Positions 1 to 7,113 of a DNA stretch of 62,314 nucleotides are shown here, piece by piece; positions within the stretch are counted from its first letter, which is position 1, and each line of letters begins with the position of its first letter. Source of the DNA: Anaerolineales bacterium (lineage in GTDB: Bacteria > Chloroflexota > Anaerolineae > Anaerolineales > UBA6663); NCBI GenBank assembly GCA_016789175.1, contig JAEURK010000042.1:1-62314 (forward strand). The letters run 5' to 3'. Under the pieces are notes generated by a model. That model saw only the letters and a program-made list of their open reading frames with translations. It was not told where the DNA came from and searched no databases. The position numbers and the translations under genes are program-made.

Positions 1-38
1 GGCAACGGGCGTTCGTAACGCGAGCTGGCCACCCCCAA

Positions 39-108
39 CCCCCTCCTCAGAAACGCGGCAGAACTGCCTGAATCGCGGATTACCCTCGCCGCGTTTCTGT
101 GGAGGGGG
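39..108. repeat. 20-bp inverted repeat, 30-bp loop
   Basis: Arms at 39-58 and 89-108 are reverse complements with one mismatch in 20. The left arm begins CCCCCTCCTCAG and the right arm ends GTGGAGGGGG. No T-run follows on either strand, so a simple intrinsic terminator is not clear. It could close a transcript lying left of the window. The rest of 1-336 holds a heptamer array and a flagellar promoter but no convincing gene. Confidence 0.7.
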
Positions 109-126
109 CTTGCGCACCGTGGCTCG

Positions 127-210
127 TTCGACCTTCGACCCTCGACCTTCGACCCTCGGCCTTCGGCCTTCGACCTTCGGCCTTCGAGCTTCGACCTCCG
201 GCCCTCGTCC
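127..210. repeat. Tandem heptamer array YTCGRCC x12
   Basis: Twelve head-to-tail 7-bp units with consensus (C/T)TCG(A/G)CC, for example TTCGACC, CTCGGCC and TTCGGCC, fill the stretch without gaps. The last units are degenerate. It lies just upstream of the promoter of the first flagellar operon. The unit length is not a multiple of three and no gene overlaps it, so it is an intergenic minisatellite. Its function is unknown. Confidence 0.85.
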
Positions 211-236
211 CGCGCTGCAGCGGCAACTTGAGCCCG

Positions 237-300
237 TTTAGCCTCCCTTAAGCCTCAATTCAGCGCCCGTTTACTGACACCGCCCATACCCGACTGCTAC
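237..300 (+). promoter_or_regulatory. Flagellar promoter P1, 11-bp-phased TTNA boxes
   Basis: Four consecutive 11-bp boxes are visible: TTTAGCCTCCC (237-247), TTAAGCCTCAA (248-258), TTCAGCGCCCG (259-269) and TTTACTGACAC (270-280). A possible -10, TGCTAC, lies at 295-300, 14 bp further on. Almost the same arrangement precedes fliR and the glycosidase-headed flagellar operon. An 11-bp period of direct repeats is typical of OmpR/PhoB- or SARP-type winged-helix activators. The regulator itself is not identified here. Confidence 0.7.
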
Positions 301-337
301 CATCGTTGGGAGGCGGTTGGCTGCCTCCTGGAGCAAC

Positions 338-550
338 ATGATCGCAGTGACGCGACTGAATGGCTCGCGCTTGTATGTCAATGCCGAGCAAATCGAGTTC
401 ATCGAATCGACCCCGGATACCGTGCTGACCCTGCTCAACGGCACCAAGCTGCTGATCAAGGAAAAGCCCGATGAAGTGGTTGAGGCGGTGTTGGCTTTCA
501 AGCGGTCGGCCTACGGAGCGCCGCCGCAGGTGATCCGCCGCGGAGGTTAG
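338..550 (+). CDS. flbD: Flagellar protein FlbD
   Basis: A 70-residue cytoplasmic protein of the FlbD family, found beside motAB in many flagellar operons; its exact role is unclear. The body MIAVTRLNGSRLYVNAEQIE followed by a TLLNG-TKLLIKE-like core and VLAFKR is family-typical in sequence and length. The ATG at 338 is chosen because GGAG (331-334 region) sits 4-7 bases upstream. An in-frame TTG at 317 would lie too close to the predicted transcription start of P1. It is the first gene of the motAB-fliLMNOPQ operon. Confidence 0.88.
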   Translation: MIAVTRLNGSRLYVNAEQIEFIESTPDTVLTLLNGTKLLIKEKPDEVVEAVLAFKRSAYGAPPQVIRRGG

Positions 551-556
551 TGAACC

Positions 557-1351
557 ATGGATCTGGCAACCGTCATTGGTTTCGTCGCTTCGATCGCCAT
601 CACCATGGTGGCGAACGTGCTCGCCGGCGGCAACCCTATGCAGCTTGTGTCCAGCCCGGTGCCGATCATGCTGTGCTTGATCGCGCCGTTCATGATCTCG
701 GCGATGCAATACCCGCTCAAGATCACGCTGGGCCTGCCCAAGCTGTTCGGCAAAGCGTTTATGGCCGACAAGGAGGACATCGCGCACGCCATCAACGAGC
801 TGGTGACGATGTCGGACAAAGCCCGCCGTGAAGGTCTGCTGGCGCTCGAAGAGGATGCCAAGAAGGTCCATGATCCGTTCATGCGGCGCGGACTGCAGCT
901 CGTGGTGGACGGTGTCGACCCGGCCCAGGTGCGCCAGATCCTCGAGATCGAAGTGCACAACATGCACGAGCGTCACAACCACGGCATCGGCTACTTCGCC
1001 GCCGCCGGCGGCTATGCCCCGACGATGGGCATCATCGGTACCGTCATGGAGCTGATCGTGCTCATGCAACACCTGGACGACCCGTCGCACCTCGGCCACG
1101 GCATTGCGGCCGCTTTCCTGGCGACGTGGTGGGGCCTGGCCGCCTCGAACTTCATCTTCTTGCCGATCGGCAACAATCTGAAGACCAAGGACGAGGAGGA
1201 GCAAGCGTTCCGGCACATGTTGGTCGAGGGCATCCTGGCGCTGCAGGCGGGCGAAAACCCGCGGGTGGTCAAGGAAAAGCTGGGCGGTTTCCTGGCGCCG
1301 GCGGCGCGCGAGCCGAAGGGCGCCGGGGCGAAGGCAGGGGCTGAAGCATGA
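557..1351 (+). CDS. motA: Flagellar stator protein MotA
   Basis: Membrane subunit of the ion-driven stator (264 aa). Four hydrophobic segments lie near residues 5-25, 30-50, 150-170 and 185-207. The conserved cytoplasmic loop between segments 2 and 3 contains the charged RRGLQLVVDGVDP stretch. The third segment carries the hallmark GGYAPTMGIIGTV, including the conserved proline. The C-terminal tail is Ala/Gly-rich. The gene overlaps motB by 4 bases (ATGA), so the pair is translationally coupled. Ion specificity (H+ or Na+) cannot be read from the sequence. Confidence 0.95.
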   Translation: MDLATVIGFVASIAITMVANVLAGGNPMQLVSSPVPIMLCLIAPFMISAMQYPLKITLGLPKLFGKAFMADKEDIAHAINELVTMSDKARREGLLALEEDAKKVHDPFMRRGLQLVVDGVDPAQVRQILEIEVHNMHERHNHGIGYFAAAGGYAPTMGIIGTVMELIVLMQHLDDPSHLGHGIAAAFLATWWGLAASNFIFLPIGNNLKTKDEEEQAFRHMLVEGILALQAGENPRVVKEKLGGFLAPAAREPKGAGAKAGAEA

Positions 1352-2163
1352 GCCACGGTGGCGGTGACAGCGGACGCTGGCTGGTCAGTTACGCTGACCT
1401 GATCACGCTCATGATGGCGCTGTTCCTGGTGTTGTACACCATGGGGCAGGTCGACATCGCACGCTACCGGGCGCTGGCTGAGGCCTTCCGCGACGCGCTC
1501 GACGGCAAAGGCGGGATCCCGGCCAGCGTAGTCGATGCCGGCATCAACACCGACGGCGCCGGTACCGGCGAGTCGCGTCCCAACCCGGTCAACCCCGATG
1601 AGGGCTTCCCGGCCCGCACGACAGACACCATGGACGTGGCCAGCGACCTCTCGGGTCTGCTCGAGTCGTCGGGCTTTGGCAACAGCGTCAGCGTTCAGAA
1701 CAACATCGAAGGCGTCATGCTTTCGCTGAGCGAAAACCTGATCTTCGAGCCAAACAGTGCGGATCTTCGGGTCGAGGCCGGCGATGTGCTCGACAAGATC
1801 ACCAAGATGCTGGTTCCGGTCGCCAATCAGATCCGGGTGACGGCCTACACCGACGATACGCCGCCAACCGATCCGCGCTACCCGACCAACTGGGAGCTCT
1901 CGACCGCGCGGGCGACGGCCATCGTGCGTTATTTCGCGGCGAACGGGGTCGACCCCTCGCTGCTGTCGGCCGTCGGGCGGGGCGAGTATGACCCGCTCTT
2001 CCCGAACACGACCGAGCAAAACCGCGCTTATAACCGGCGAGCCGAAATCGCCGTGATCTACACCATCGAAAGCAACAACGTCGTGCTTCAGCCGGAGGGC
2101 GCCGATATCGTGGAGCTGCCCGGTGTTTCGGATGGCACGACCAGTGGAGGGACGACCCCATGA
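1348..2163 (+). CDS. motB: Flagellar stator protein MotB
   Basis: Partner of MotA (271 aa). It has a short cytoplasmic N-terminus and a single membrane segment (about 12-34) starting SYADLITLMMALF; Asp17 is the conserved ion-carrying residue. A Gly/Asp/Pro-rich linker (about 50-100) leads to an OmpA-like peptidoglycan-binding domain from about residue 125 to 230, with TNWELSTARATAIVRYF and NRRAEIAV motifs. The tail is Ser/Thr/Gly-rich. It overlaps motA by 4 bases and fliL by 4 bases. Confidence 0.95.
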   Translation: MSHGGGDSGRWLVSYADLITLMMALFLVLYTMGQVDIARYRALAEAFRDALDGKGGIPASVVDAGINTDGAGTGESRPNPVNPDEGFPARTTDTMDVASDLSGLLESSGFGNSVSVQNNIEGVMLSLSENLIFEPNSADLRVEAGDVLDKITKMLVPVANQIRVTAYTDDTPPTDPRYPTNWELSTARATAIVRYFAANGVDPSLLSAVGRGEYDPLFPNTTEQNRAYNRRAEIAVIYTIESNNVVLQPEGADIVELPGVSDGTTSGGTTP

Positions 2164-2831
2164 AGAAGCTCATGCCGATCCTCAAGACCGTGGGCATGGT
2201 GCTGCAGAACATCATGCTGGTGACGGTGTTCGCGATGAATGGCCTGATGGGCTACATCATGTTTGCGCCCGACGACATGCCCAAGCCGTTCTATCTGTCG
2301 TATGCCGGCCAGATCCCAACCGTGCCGAGCACGCTGGGCGGCGAGCTGACGGTTGGCGAAACAGAGGGCGAGGCCTCGACCAGCGCGGGCCATGGGACGA
2401 CCGAGGAAGGCCCGACGATCATCAAGATCTACGAGCCCGGTCAGGGCCAGATGGTCGATACGGGCACCAAGGTGGTCAACCTGGCCGACCCTGGCGGCCG
2501 GCGCTTTCTGAAGGCCACGATCACGATCGAGGTCCCGCCGCTCGACTTCTTCTTCGAGGCTGAGGAAGTAACCGAGGAAGCGGCTGCGGCCGAGGGCGAG
2601 GCGGCCGTGGTCGAAGACCCGCGCATCGCGGAGTTCGAAACCCTGATCACCAACAAGATGCCGATCATCAACGACATCTTGAACACACTGTTGACCAGCA
2701 AGACCTTTGACCAGATCTACACAGTCGAGGGCAAGGAAGCCCTGCGCGAGGAGATCAAGAAAGAGATCAACGCGCGCCTTCCCGAGCTCGGCGTGATCGC
2801 CGTGTACTTCACGGAATTCGTGGTGCAGTAA
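2160..2831 (+). CDS. fliL: Flagellar basal-body-associated protein FliL
   Basis: A single-pass membrane protein (223 aa) that surrounds or supports the stator. The membrane segment spans about residues 12-36. A low-complexity Glu/Gly/Thr region follows, then the FliL domain with FLKATITIEV and a C-terminal EINARLP--GVIAVYFTEFVVQ, which fits the end of the family (INxxL, V..VyFteFvvQ). An acidic, Ala-rich insertion near residues 137-157 is longer than in most FliL proteins. It sits between motB and fliM, its usual place, overlapping each by 1-4 bases. Confidence 0.88.
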   Translation: MKKLMPILKTVGMVLQNIMLVTVFAMNGLMGYIMFAPDDMPKPFYLSYAGQIPTVPSTLGGELTVGETEGEASTSAGHGTTEEGPTIIKIYEPGQGQMVDTGTKVVNLADPGGRRFLKATITIEVPPLDFFFEAEEVTEEAAAAEGEAAVVEDPRIAEFETLITNKMPIINDILNTLLTSKTFDQIYTVEGKEALREEIKKEINARLPELGVIAVYFTEFVVQ

Positions 2832-3916
2832 TGCTCTCTCAGGCCGAGATCGATGCGCTGCTGAGCGGCGCGCTGCAAGCCGAAGACGCCACCAGCGGCG
2901 AGAGCCTGAACCTCGCCGAACTGATGGACGCGGGCGCACCGGGCGCGGGCGGTTCGACCGCCGCGGCGGCCGCGGGCGAGGCGCCGGTCGACAAGCGCAA
3001 CATTCGGCCTTACAACTTCTGGTCGCCGGATCGCTTCTCAAAGGAGCAGATGCGCGCGGTCGAGCTCGTGCACGAGAACATGGCCGAGCGCTTGACGACC
3101 TCGATGCCTCCGTACATCCGGACCGAGTTCCGGCCGCGGGTGGTGCACGTCGAACAGGGACGCTCCGACGATTTCCTGAAGGAGCTGCAGCCCGGCACGC
3201 TCTTTCATGTCCTGGCGCTCGATCCGCTGCCCGGCCGGATGCTGATGGTCTTCAGTCAGGACATCATCTGGGTCATGCTCGACCGCCTGCTGGGCGGCTC
3301 GGGGCAGAGCAACGTGACCGGCAAGGCGTTGACCGACATCGGTCAGGCGTTGATGAACGGCACGGTCGAGTACATGCTCAACGACATCAAGGCGTCGTGG
3401 GGCAAGATGATCCCGTTGATCGAGCCGCGGCTCGAGGACAGCACCAACAATCACCACTGGGTGCAGATGATGATGGGCAATGCCCGCGTGCTCAACATCG
3501 TCTTCGAGGTAACGATCCAGCAGACCACGATCGGCACCATGGGCATCTATGTGCCGTTCATGATGCTCAAGCCAGTGGCGAACCTTCTGAACCCGCACGT
3601 TTGGATCGCGGGCCAGGAGGAGCAGCAGCCCACCGACGAATCGCGCGACACGGTGTTCCGGCGCCTGAGCAAGGTGCCGATGAACATCCGGATCGAATTG
3701 GGCGGGGCGGAGCTGACCATGGGTGAACTGGTCGGCCTGCAGACCGGAGACGTCATCCGACTTGAGACATCGGTCAGCCAGGACCTGCGGATGTTCATCA
3801 GCGATCGCCTGCGTTTCCTGACCCGGCCGGGCACGCTTAACGGCCGAATGTGCGTGCAGATCAAATCGTCGGTTAGCGCGGAAGACGACCCGACGTTGTT
3901 TGAGGTGAACCCATGA
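2831..3916 (+). CDS. fliM: Flagellar motor switch protein FliM
   Basis: C-ring switch component (361 aa). The N-terminus, LSQAEIDALLSG (residues 2-13), matches the CheY-P-binding peptide of FliM. An Ala/Gly linker follows, then the CheC-like middle domain (about 55-250) with YNFWSPDRFSKEQ and the GSGQSN loop. A C-terminal SpoA/FliN-like domain lies at about 280-350 (IRIELGGAELTMGELVGLQ). It starts on the last base of the fliL stop and overlaps fliN by 4 bases, consistent with tight stoichiometric expression. Confidence 0.96.
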   Translation: MLSQAEIDALLSGALQAEDATSGESLNLAELMDAGAPGAGGSTAAAAAGEAPVDKRNIRPYNFWSPDRFSKEQMRAVELVHENMAERLTTSMPPYIRTEFRPRVVHVEQGRSDDFLKELQPGTLFHVLALDPLPGRMLMVFSQDIIWVMLDRLLGGSGQSNVTGKALTDIGQALMNGTVEYMLNDIKASWGKMIPLIEPRLEDSTNNHHWVQMMMGNARVLNIVFEVTIQQTTIGTMGIYVPFMMLKPVANLLNPHVWIAGQEEQQPTDESRDTVFRRLSKVPMNIRIELGGAELTMGELVGLQTGDVIRLETSVSQDLRMFISDRLRFLTRPGTLNGRMCVQIKSSVSAEDDPTLFEVNP

Positions 3917-4239
3917 GTGACTTCGAGAACACTGAGGTCCGGACGGCCTCGTTTGCTCCGATCGCGCCCGACCTGCCGGTCGGCATGCCGAACGGGCTCG
4001 ACCTGTTGATGGATGTGCCGTTGCGTATCTCGGTCGAGCTGGGGCGCACAAAGCTCTCGGTTCGCGAGGTGCTCGATCTGCAGAACGGGGCAGTGGTCGA
4101 GCTCGATCGCATGGCGGGCGACGCCGTTGACGTGCTGGTCAACGACAAGTTGATGGCGCGCGGCGAAGTAGTCGTGGTCGATGACAAATTCGGCATTCGG
4201 ATCACAGAGATCCTGACGCCCACCAAGCGGGCATCGTAG
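3913..4239 (+). CDS. fliN: Flagellar motor switch protein FliN
   Basis: C-ring protein (108 aa) with a short divergent N-terminus and a SpoA domain at about residues 33-100. The motif LLMDVPLRISVELGRTKLSV, then VLDLQNGAVVELDR and VNDKLMARGEVVVVDDKFGIRI are strongly conserved FliN features. The protein is the short form, without the CheC-like phosphatase domain of Bacillus FliY. It overlaps fliM by 4 bases. A 108-bp spacer with a small hairpin (4313-4333) separates it from fliO. Confidence 0.96.
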   Translation: MSDFENTEVRTASFAPIAPDLPVGMPNGLDLLMDVPLRISVELGRTKLSVREVLDLQNGAVVELDRMAGDAVDVLVNDKLMARGEVVVVDDKFGIRITEILTPTKRAS

Positions 4240-4347
4240 TCTTGGCCCTTGTGGCCACCCGGCCCGGGCTTGGCCCGGCGCAGAGCGTCGCACAGACTTA
4301 GCGAATCGGACAGGGCGCCGACAGGCGGCGCCCGAACAGGCATCAAG

Positions 4348-4821
4348 ATGACTATTCAAGCATTGATCGTTCGGTGGCGAACGCTGCGACCCTGGCAGCA
4401 ATGGGGCATCGGCCTGGCTGCCCTTCCGGCAGTCGGCCTGGCTGCGCTCACGCTCTCCGACACCGGCGGGGCGCTGGGGGACGAAGCCACTCTGGCGCTT
4501 CGTTTGCTGATTAGCTTTGGTATCGTCATCGGCCTGATCTACTTGAGCCTGTACGCCCTGCGGCGGTTCACGAGTTTGTCGGCTCGAGGCGGCCGAGTCA
4601 TGCGTACTGTGGAAAGCCTGCGCCTGGCGCCGCGCCAGGCCGTGCACCTGATCCAGGTCGGCGATCGCACGTTCCTGATCGGGGCCACGGACGGAGGGTT
4701 GCAGACCCTGGCCGAGGTTGAGTTGGAGCCGAACCCTGCCGGGGCTCAGGTCACCCCTGCGGCGCCGGTCTCGGCTGAGGCCCTGTTCGCCCGTCTGCTG
4801 GGCGGGGAGGCGGCCAAATGA
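4348..4821 (+). CDS. fliO: Flagellar export apparatus protein FliO
   Basis: FliO (157 aa) helps assemble the FliPQR export gate. Two hydrophobic stretches are visible at about residues 20-38 and 48-68. A cytoplasmic FliO domain follows with RTVESLRLAPRQAVHLIQVGDRTFLIGAT, the family signature. The ATG at 4348 gives a normal-length protein; an upstream in-frame start would add an Arg/Pro-rich extension unlike the family. The spacer before it contains GGGCGCCG/CGGCGCCC arms (4313-4333) that could form an intra-operon hairpin. It overlaps fliP by 4 bases. Confidence 0.85.
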   Translation: MTIQALIVRWRTLRPWQQWGIGLAALPAVGLAALTLSDTGGALGDEATLALRLLISFGIVIGLIYLSLYALRRFTSLSARGGRVMRTVESLRLAPRQAVHLIQVGDRTFLIGATDGGLQTLAEVELEPNPAGAQVTPAAPVSAEALFARLLGGEAAK

Positions 4822-5585
4822 GCCGGGGCGGGCGACGCATCCTTGGACTGCTGGGCGCAGCCGGTCTGGCGCTTGTGCTGGCCGGGTGCGCGTCCTCGCC
4901 GGAACTGGCGGCGCCGGGCGTGACGCTCAGCGTTGATCCAGTCGGCGAGCCGGCCCAGGTGACATCTGGCGTCCAACTGCTGGTGTTGATGACGGTGCTT
5001 TCGGTGGCTCCGTCGATCCTGATCCTGGCGACCTCGTTCACGCGCATCGTGATCGTGCTCTCGATGCTCCGCACAGCCCTCGGCACGCCGACGGCGCCGC
5101 CCAACCAGGTCATCGTCGGGCTGGCCCTGTTGCTGACGTTGTTCATCATGGCGCCGGTCTACGAGAAGGTCGATCAGCAGGCCGTGCAGCCTTACCTGCG
5201 CGAAGAAATCACGCAAACGCAGGCCTTCGAGAATGCCATGGAGCCGGTGCGCGAGTTCATGTTCAAGCAGACCCGCGCCAAAGACATCGAGTTGTTCCTT
5301 AGTCTGGGCGGTGCAACAACCCGGCCGAATGCGCTGAGCGAGGTCCCGACCGTGTCGCTGCTCCCGGCTTTCGTCATCAGCGAACTGCGGACGGCCTTCA
5401 CGATGGCCTTCGTGATCTATGTGCCGTTTCTGGTGATCGAGATGGTGGTATCGAGCGTGCTTTTAGCAATGGGCATGATGATGCTACCACCGTCGCTGGT
5501 CTCACTGCCCTTCAAAGTGCTGCTCTTTGTCATGGTCGACGGGTGGTATCTGCTGACCCGTTCACTCGTGTTGAGCTTTCAATAA
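4818..5585 (+). CDS. fliP: Flagellar export gate protein FliP, with lipobox-like leader
   Basis: Core subunit of the flagellar type III export gate (255 aa). The body carries the family signatures LMTVLSVAPSILILATSFTRIVIVLSMLR and PPNQVIVGLALLLTLFIM, with a C-terminal LPFKVLLFVMVDGW. FliP proteins often have a cleavable signal peptide. Here the leader is RGGRR, then a hydrophobic core, then L21-A22-G23-C24, followed by ASS. This looks like a canonical lipoprotein signal, which is unusual. The gene overlaps fliO by 4 bases. Confidence 0.96.
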   Translation: MSRGGRRILGLLGAAGLALVLAGCASSPELAAPGVTLSVDPVGEPAQVTSGVQLLVLMTVLSVAPSILILATSFTRIVIVLSMLRTALGTPTAPPNQVIVGLALLLTLFIMAPVYEKVDQQAVQPYLREEITQTQAFENAMEPVREFMFKQTRAKDIELFLSLGGATTRPNALSEVPTVSLLPAFVISELRTAFTMAFVIYVPFLVIEMVVSSVLLAMGMMMLPPSLVSLPFKVLLFVMVDGWYLLTRSLVLSFQ

Positions 5586-5617
5586 TGCGGCCGGGCCGCG
5601 CTGACGAGAGGTAAACG

Positions 5618-5887
5618 ATGACAGAATCCTACATCCTGACCCTGGCCCAAAACGCGCTGCAGCTGACGTTGATGCTGGCCGGCCCGGCCTTGCTCGTCAG
5701 CCTGGTCGTGGGCAGCGCCATCAGCCTGGTGCAGGCGGCCACGTCGGTCAATGAGGCCACCCTGACCTTTGTGCCCAAGATCGTGGGCGTCGGGCTGGTG
5801 GTGTTCTTTCTGGGCGCCTGGATGGCTCAACAGATGCTGACCTTCATGAGCGGGCTGTTCACCAGCCTGCCGGACCTGGTGCACTGA
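5618..5887 (+). CDS. fliQ: Flagellar export gate protein FliQ
   Basis: Small export-gate subunit (89 aa) with two membrane hairpin segments at about residues 15-40 and 50-75. SLVVGSAISLVQAATSVNEATLTFVPKI is the typical FliQ loop (usually QAxTQI-E-TLxFVPK), with SVN in place of QIN. GAGAGG upstream gives a plausible ribosome site. Normally fliR follows directly; here a c-di-GMP cassette of about 3 kb intervenes. Confidence 0.95.
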   Translation: MTESYILTLAQNALQLTLMLAGPALLVSLVVGSAISLVQAATSVNEATLTFVPKIVGVGLVVFFLGAWMAQQMLTFMSGLFTSLPDLVH

Positions 5888-5910
5888 GCCGCCGATTGGG
5901 GAGGGTGGTC

Positions 5911-6420
5911 ATGTCGATCCGACGCGCCGATTTTCCGCGCATTTCCCGCCCGGCGGGCGAAACCCAGCCGTTGCAGCGGCCCAGCCAGATCCCCGTGGCC
6001 CAGCCGGGTCTGATCGGCCTGGCCCTGGCTGACGGGCTGACACGGGATCTGATCCGGCTCCGCTTCGAACGGCTGGGGTGGCAGGTTGTGACAGCCGGGA
6101 GCGGGCCGGATGCCCTGCATTTGCTCGAAACGCGGACTCTGGCACTGATCTTGCTGGATCTGTGGCTGCCGCAAGTCAATGGGCTGGAGGTTCTTCGTCA
6201 GGCGCAGAATCCGGCCCCGGCCATCATCCTCTCCGACGTGGCTTCGCCGGAGTTGGTGCTGGGCGCGGTGGCCGCCGGAGCGCTCGGCTTCGTGCTCAAG
6301 CCCATCGACCTGGACGCTCTGGTTCTCAGGGCGCGGCAGACAATGACCGGATCGCCGGCTGGCCCGTTTGTCGACAAGCCCCGGCTCGCCGCCCAGATGC
6401 CTGGGACGACCCCGACTTGA
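5911..6420 (+). CDS. Stand-alone REC (receiver) domain protein 1
   Basis: A single-domain receiver (169 aa) with a roughly 40-residue Pro/Arg-rich N-terminal extension. The phospho-acceptor motif is LLDLWLPQVNGLEVL and the conserved lysine is in FVLKPID. The upstream acidic pocket is reduced (ADGLTRD rather than DD). A close paralogue follows directly; both share ALHLLET and ALILLDLWLPQ. No output domain is seen, so it may act CheY-like on the adjacent motor or pass a signal to the HD-GYP protein. The ATG at 5911 follows GGGGAGGG. Confidence 0.85.
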   Translation: MSIRRADFPRISRPAGETQPLQRPSQIPVAQPGLIGLALADGLTRDLIRLRFERLGWQVVTAGSGPDALHLLETRTLALILLDLWLPQVNGLEVLRQAQNPAPAIILSDVASPELVLGAVAAGALGFVLKPIDLDALVLRARQTMTGSPAGPFVDKPRLAAQMPGTTPT

Positions 6421-6510
6421 TCCGTCTGACAAACGAACGCCCACGCGATCGGGTCAGAGCACGCTCCACGACGCCATGAGACGTCGCGGACGAGCAGGGA
6501 GCACGAACCC

Positions 6511-7113
6511 ATGCCTACGACCGCCGCCGTCAACCCCAACCCTGCGCTGGTGCGCAGACCCAAAACCGTCCGAACGACTCCGCGCGTGGCGACTTCCGCC
6601 GCGACGTCGGCGCCCGCGCGAGCCGTTGCCGTCGCGATGGCTGACGGCGCCGAACGCGACATCCTGGTCGAGCGTCTGCGCGGGCTGGGCTGGACGGTCT
6701 GGGTCGCCACCGATGGCCCGGGGGCACTTCATCTGCTCGAGACACGCCAACCGGCACTGATCTTGCTAGATCTATGGTTACCGCAGATCAACGGGTTGGA
6801 CGTGCTTCGCCAGGCCGGGCGTTATGTGCCGGCCGTCTTGATCTCCGACTTTGCGTCGCCGGAAGTCCGGATCGGTGCAGCCGCCGTCGGGGCGCTCGGT
6901 TTCCTGCTCCAGCCCGTGGACGTGGATGCGCTGATCGCCCAGGCGCAACACATTCTGACACTTCCGCTGGCTGGACAGCGGGTCGCCGAGGAGAGGTATG
7001 ACGGCAGCAGCGATGGCAACGAAGTGGAACATGATCCCGGCCACGCCCGGGTGGGGTGGGCCGATCGAGCAGGCGAACTCCGGGGCCCTGCGCGCCTTGG
7101 TGCGCATGCTTGA
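6511..7113 (+). CDS. Stand-alone REC domain protein 2, lysine replaced by Gln
   Basis: Tandem paralogue of the preceding receiver (200 aa) with a longer Ala/Thr/Arg-rich N-terminus. LLDLWLPQINGLDVL retains the phospho-Asp. The position of the conserved signalling lysine reads FLLQPVD, so lysine is replaced by glutamine. The receiver ends at about residue 155. The remaining tail is hydrophilic and unconserved, and is read over the first 116 bases of the HD-GYP gene in another frame. The tail may be real, or it may mark a frameshift that split a REC-HD-GYP protein. Confidence 0.78.
   Translation: MPTTAAVNPNPALVRRPKTVRTTPRVATSAATSAPARAVAVAMADGAERDILVERLRGLGWTVWVATDGPGALHLLETRQPALILLDLWLPQINGLDVLRQAGRYVPAVLISDFASPEVRIGAAAVGALGFLLQPVDVDALIAQAQHILTLPLAGQRVAEERYDGSSDGNEVEHDPGHARVGWADRAGELRGPARLGAHA

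Noticed and set aside
127..210. CRISPR or iteron origin at the heptamer array
   Set aside because: Units are only 7 bp with no spacers, and no replication gene or DnaA box is nearby.
270..300. Sigma-28 promoter before flbD
   Set aside because: The TAAA and GCCGATAA elements with 15-bp spacing are not present; the 11-bp repeat pattern explains the conserved bases better.
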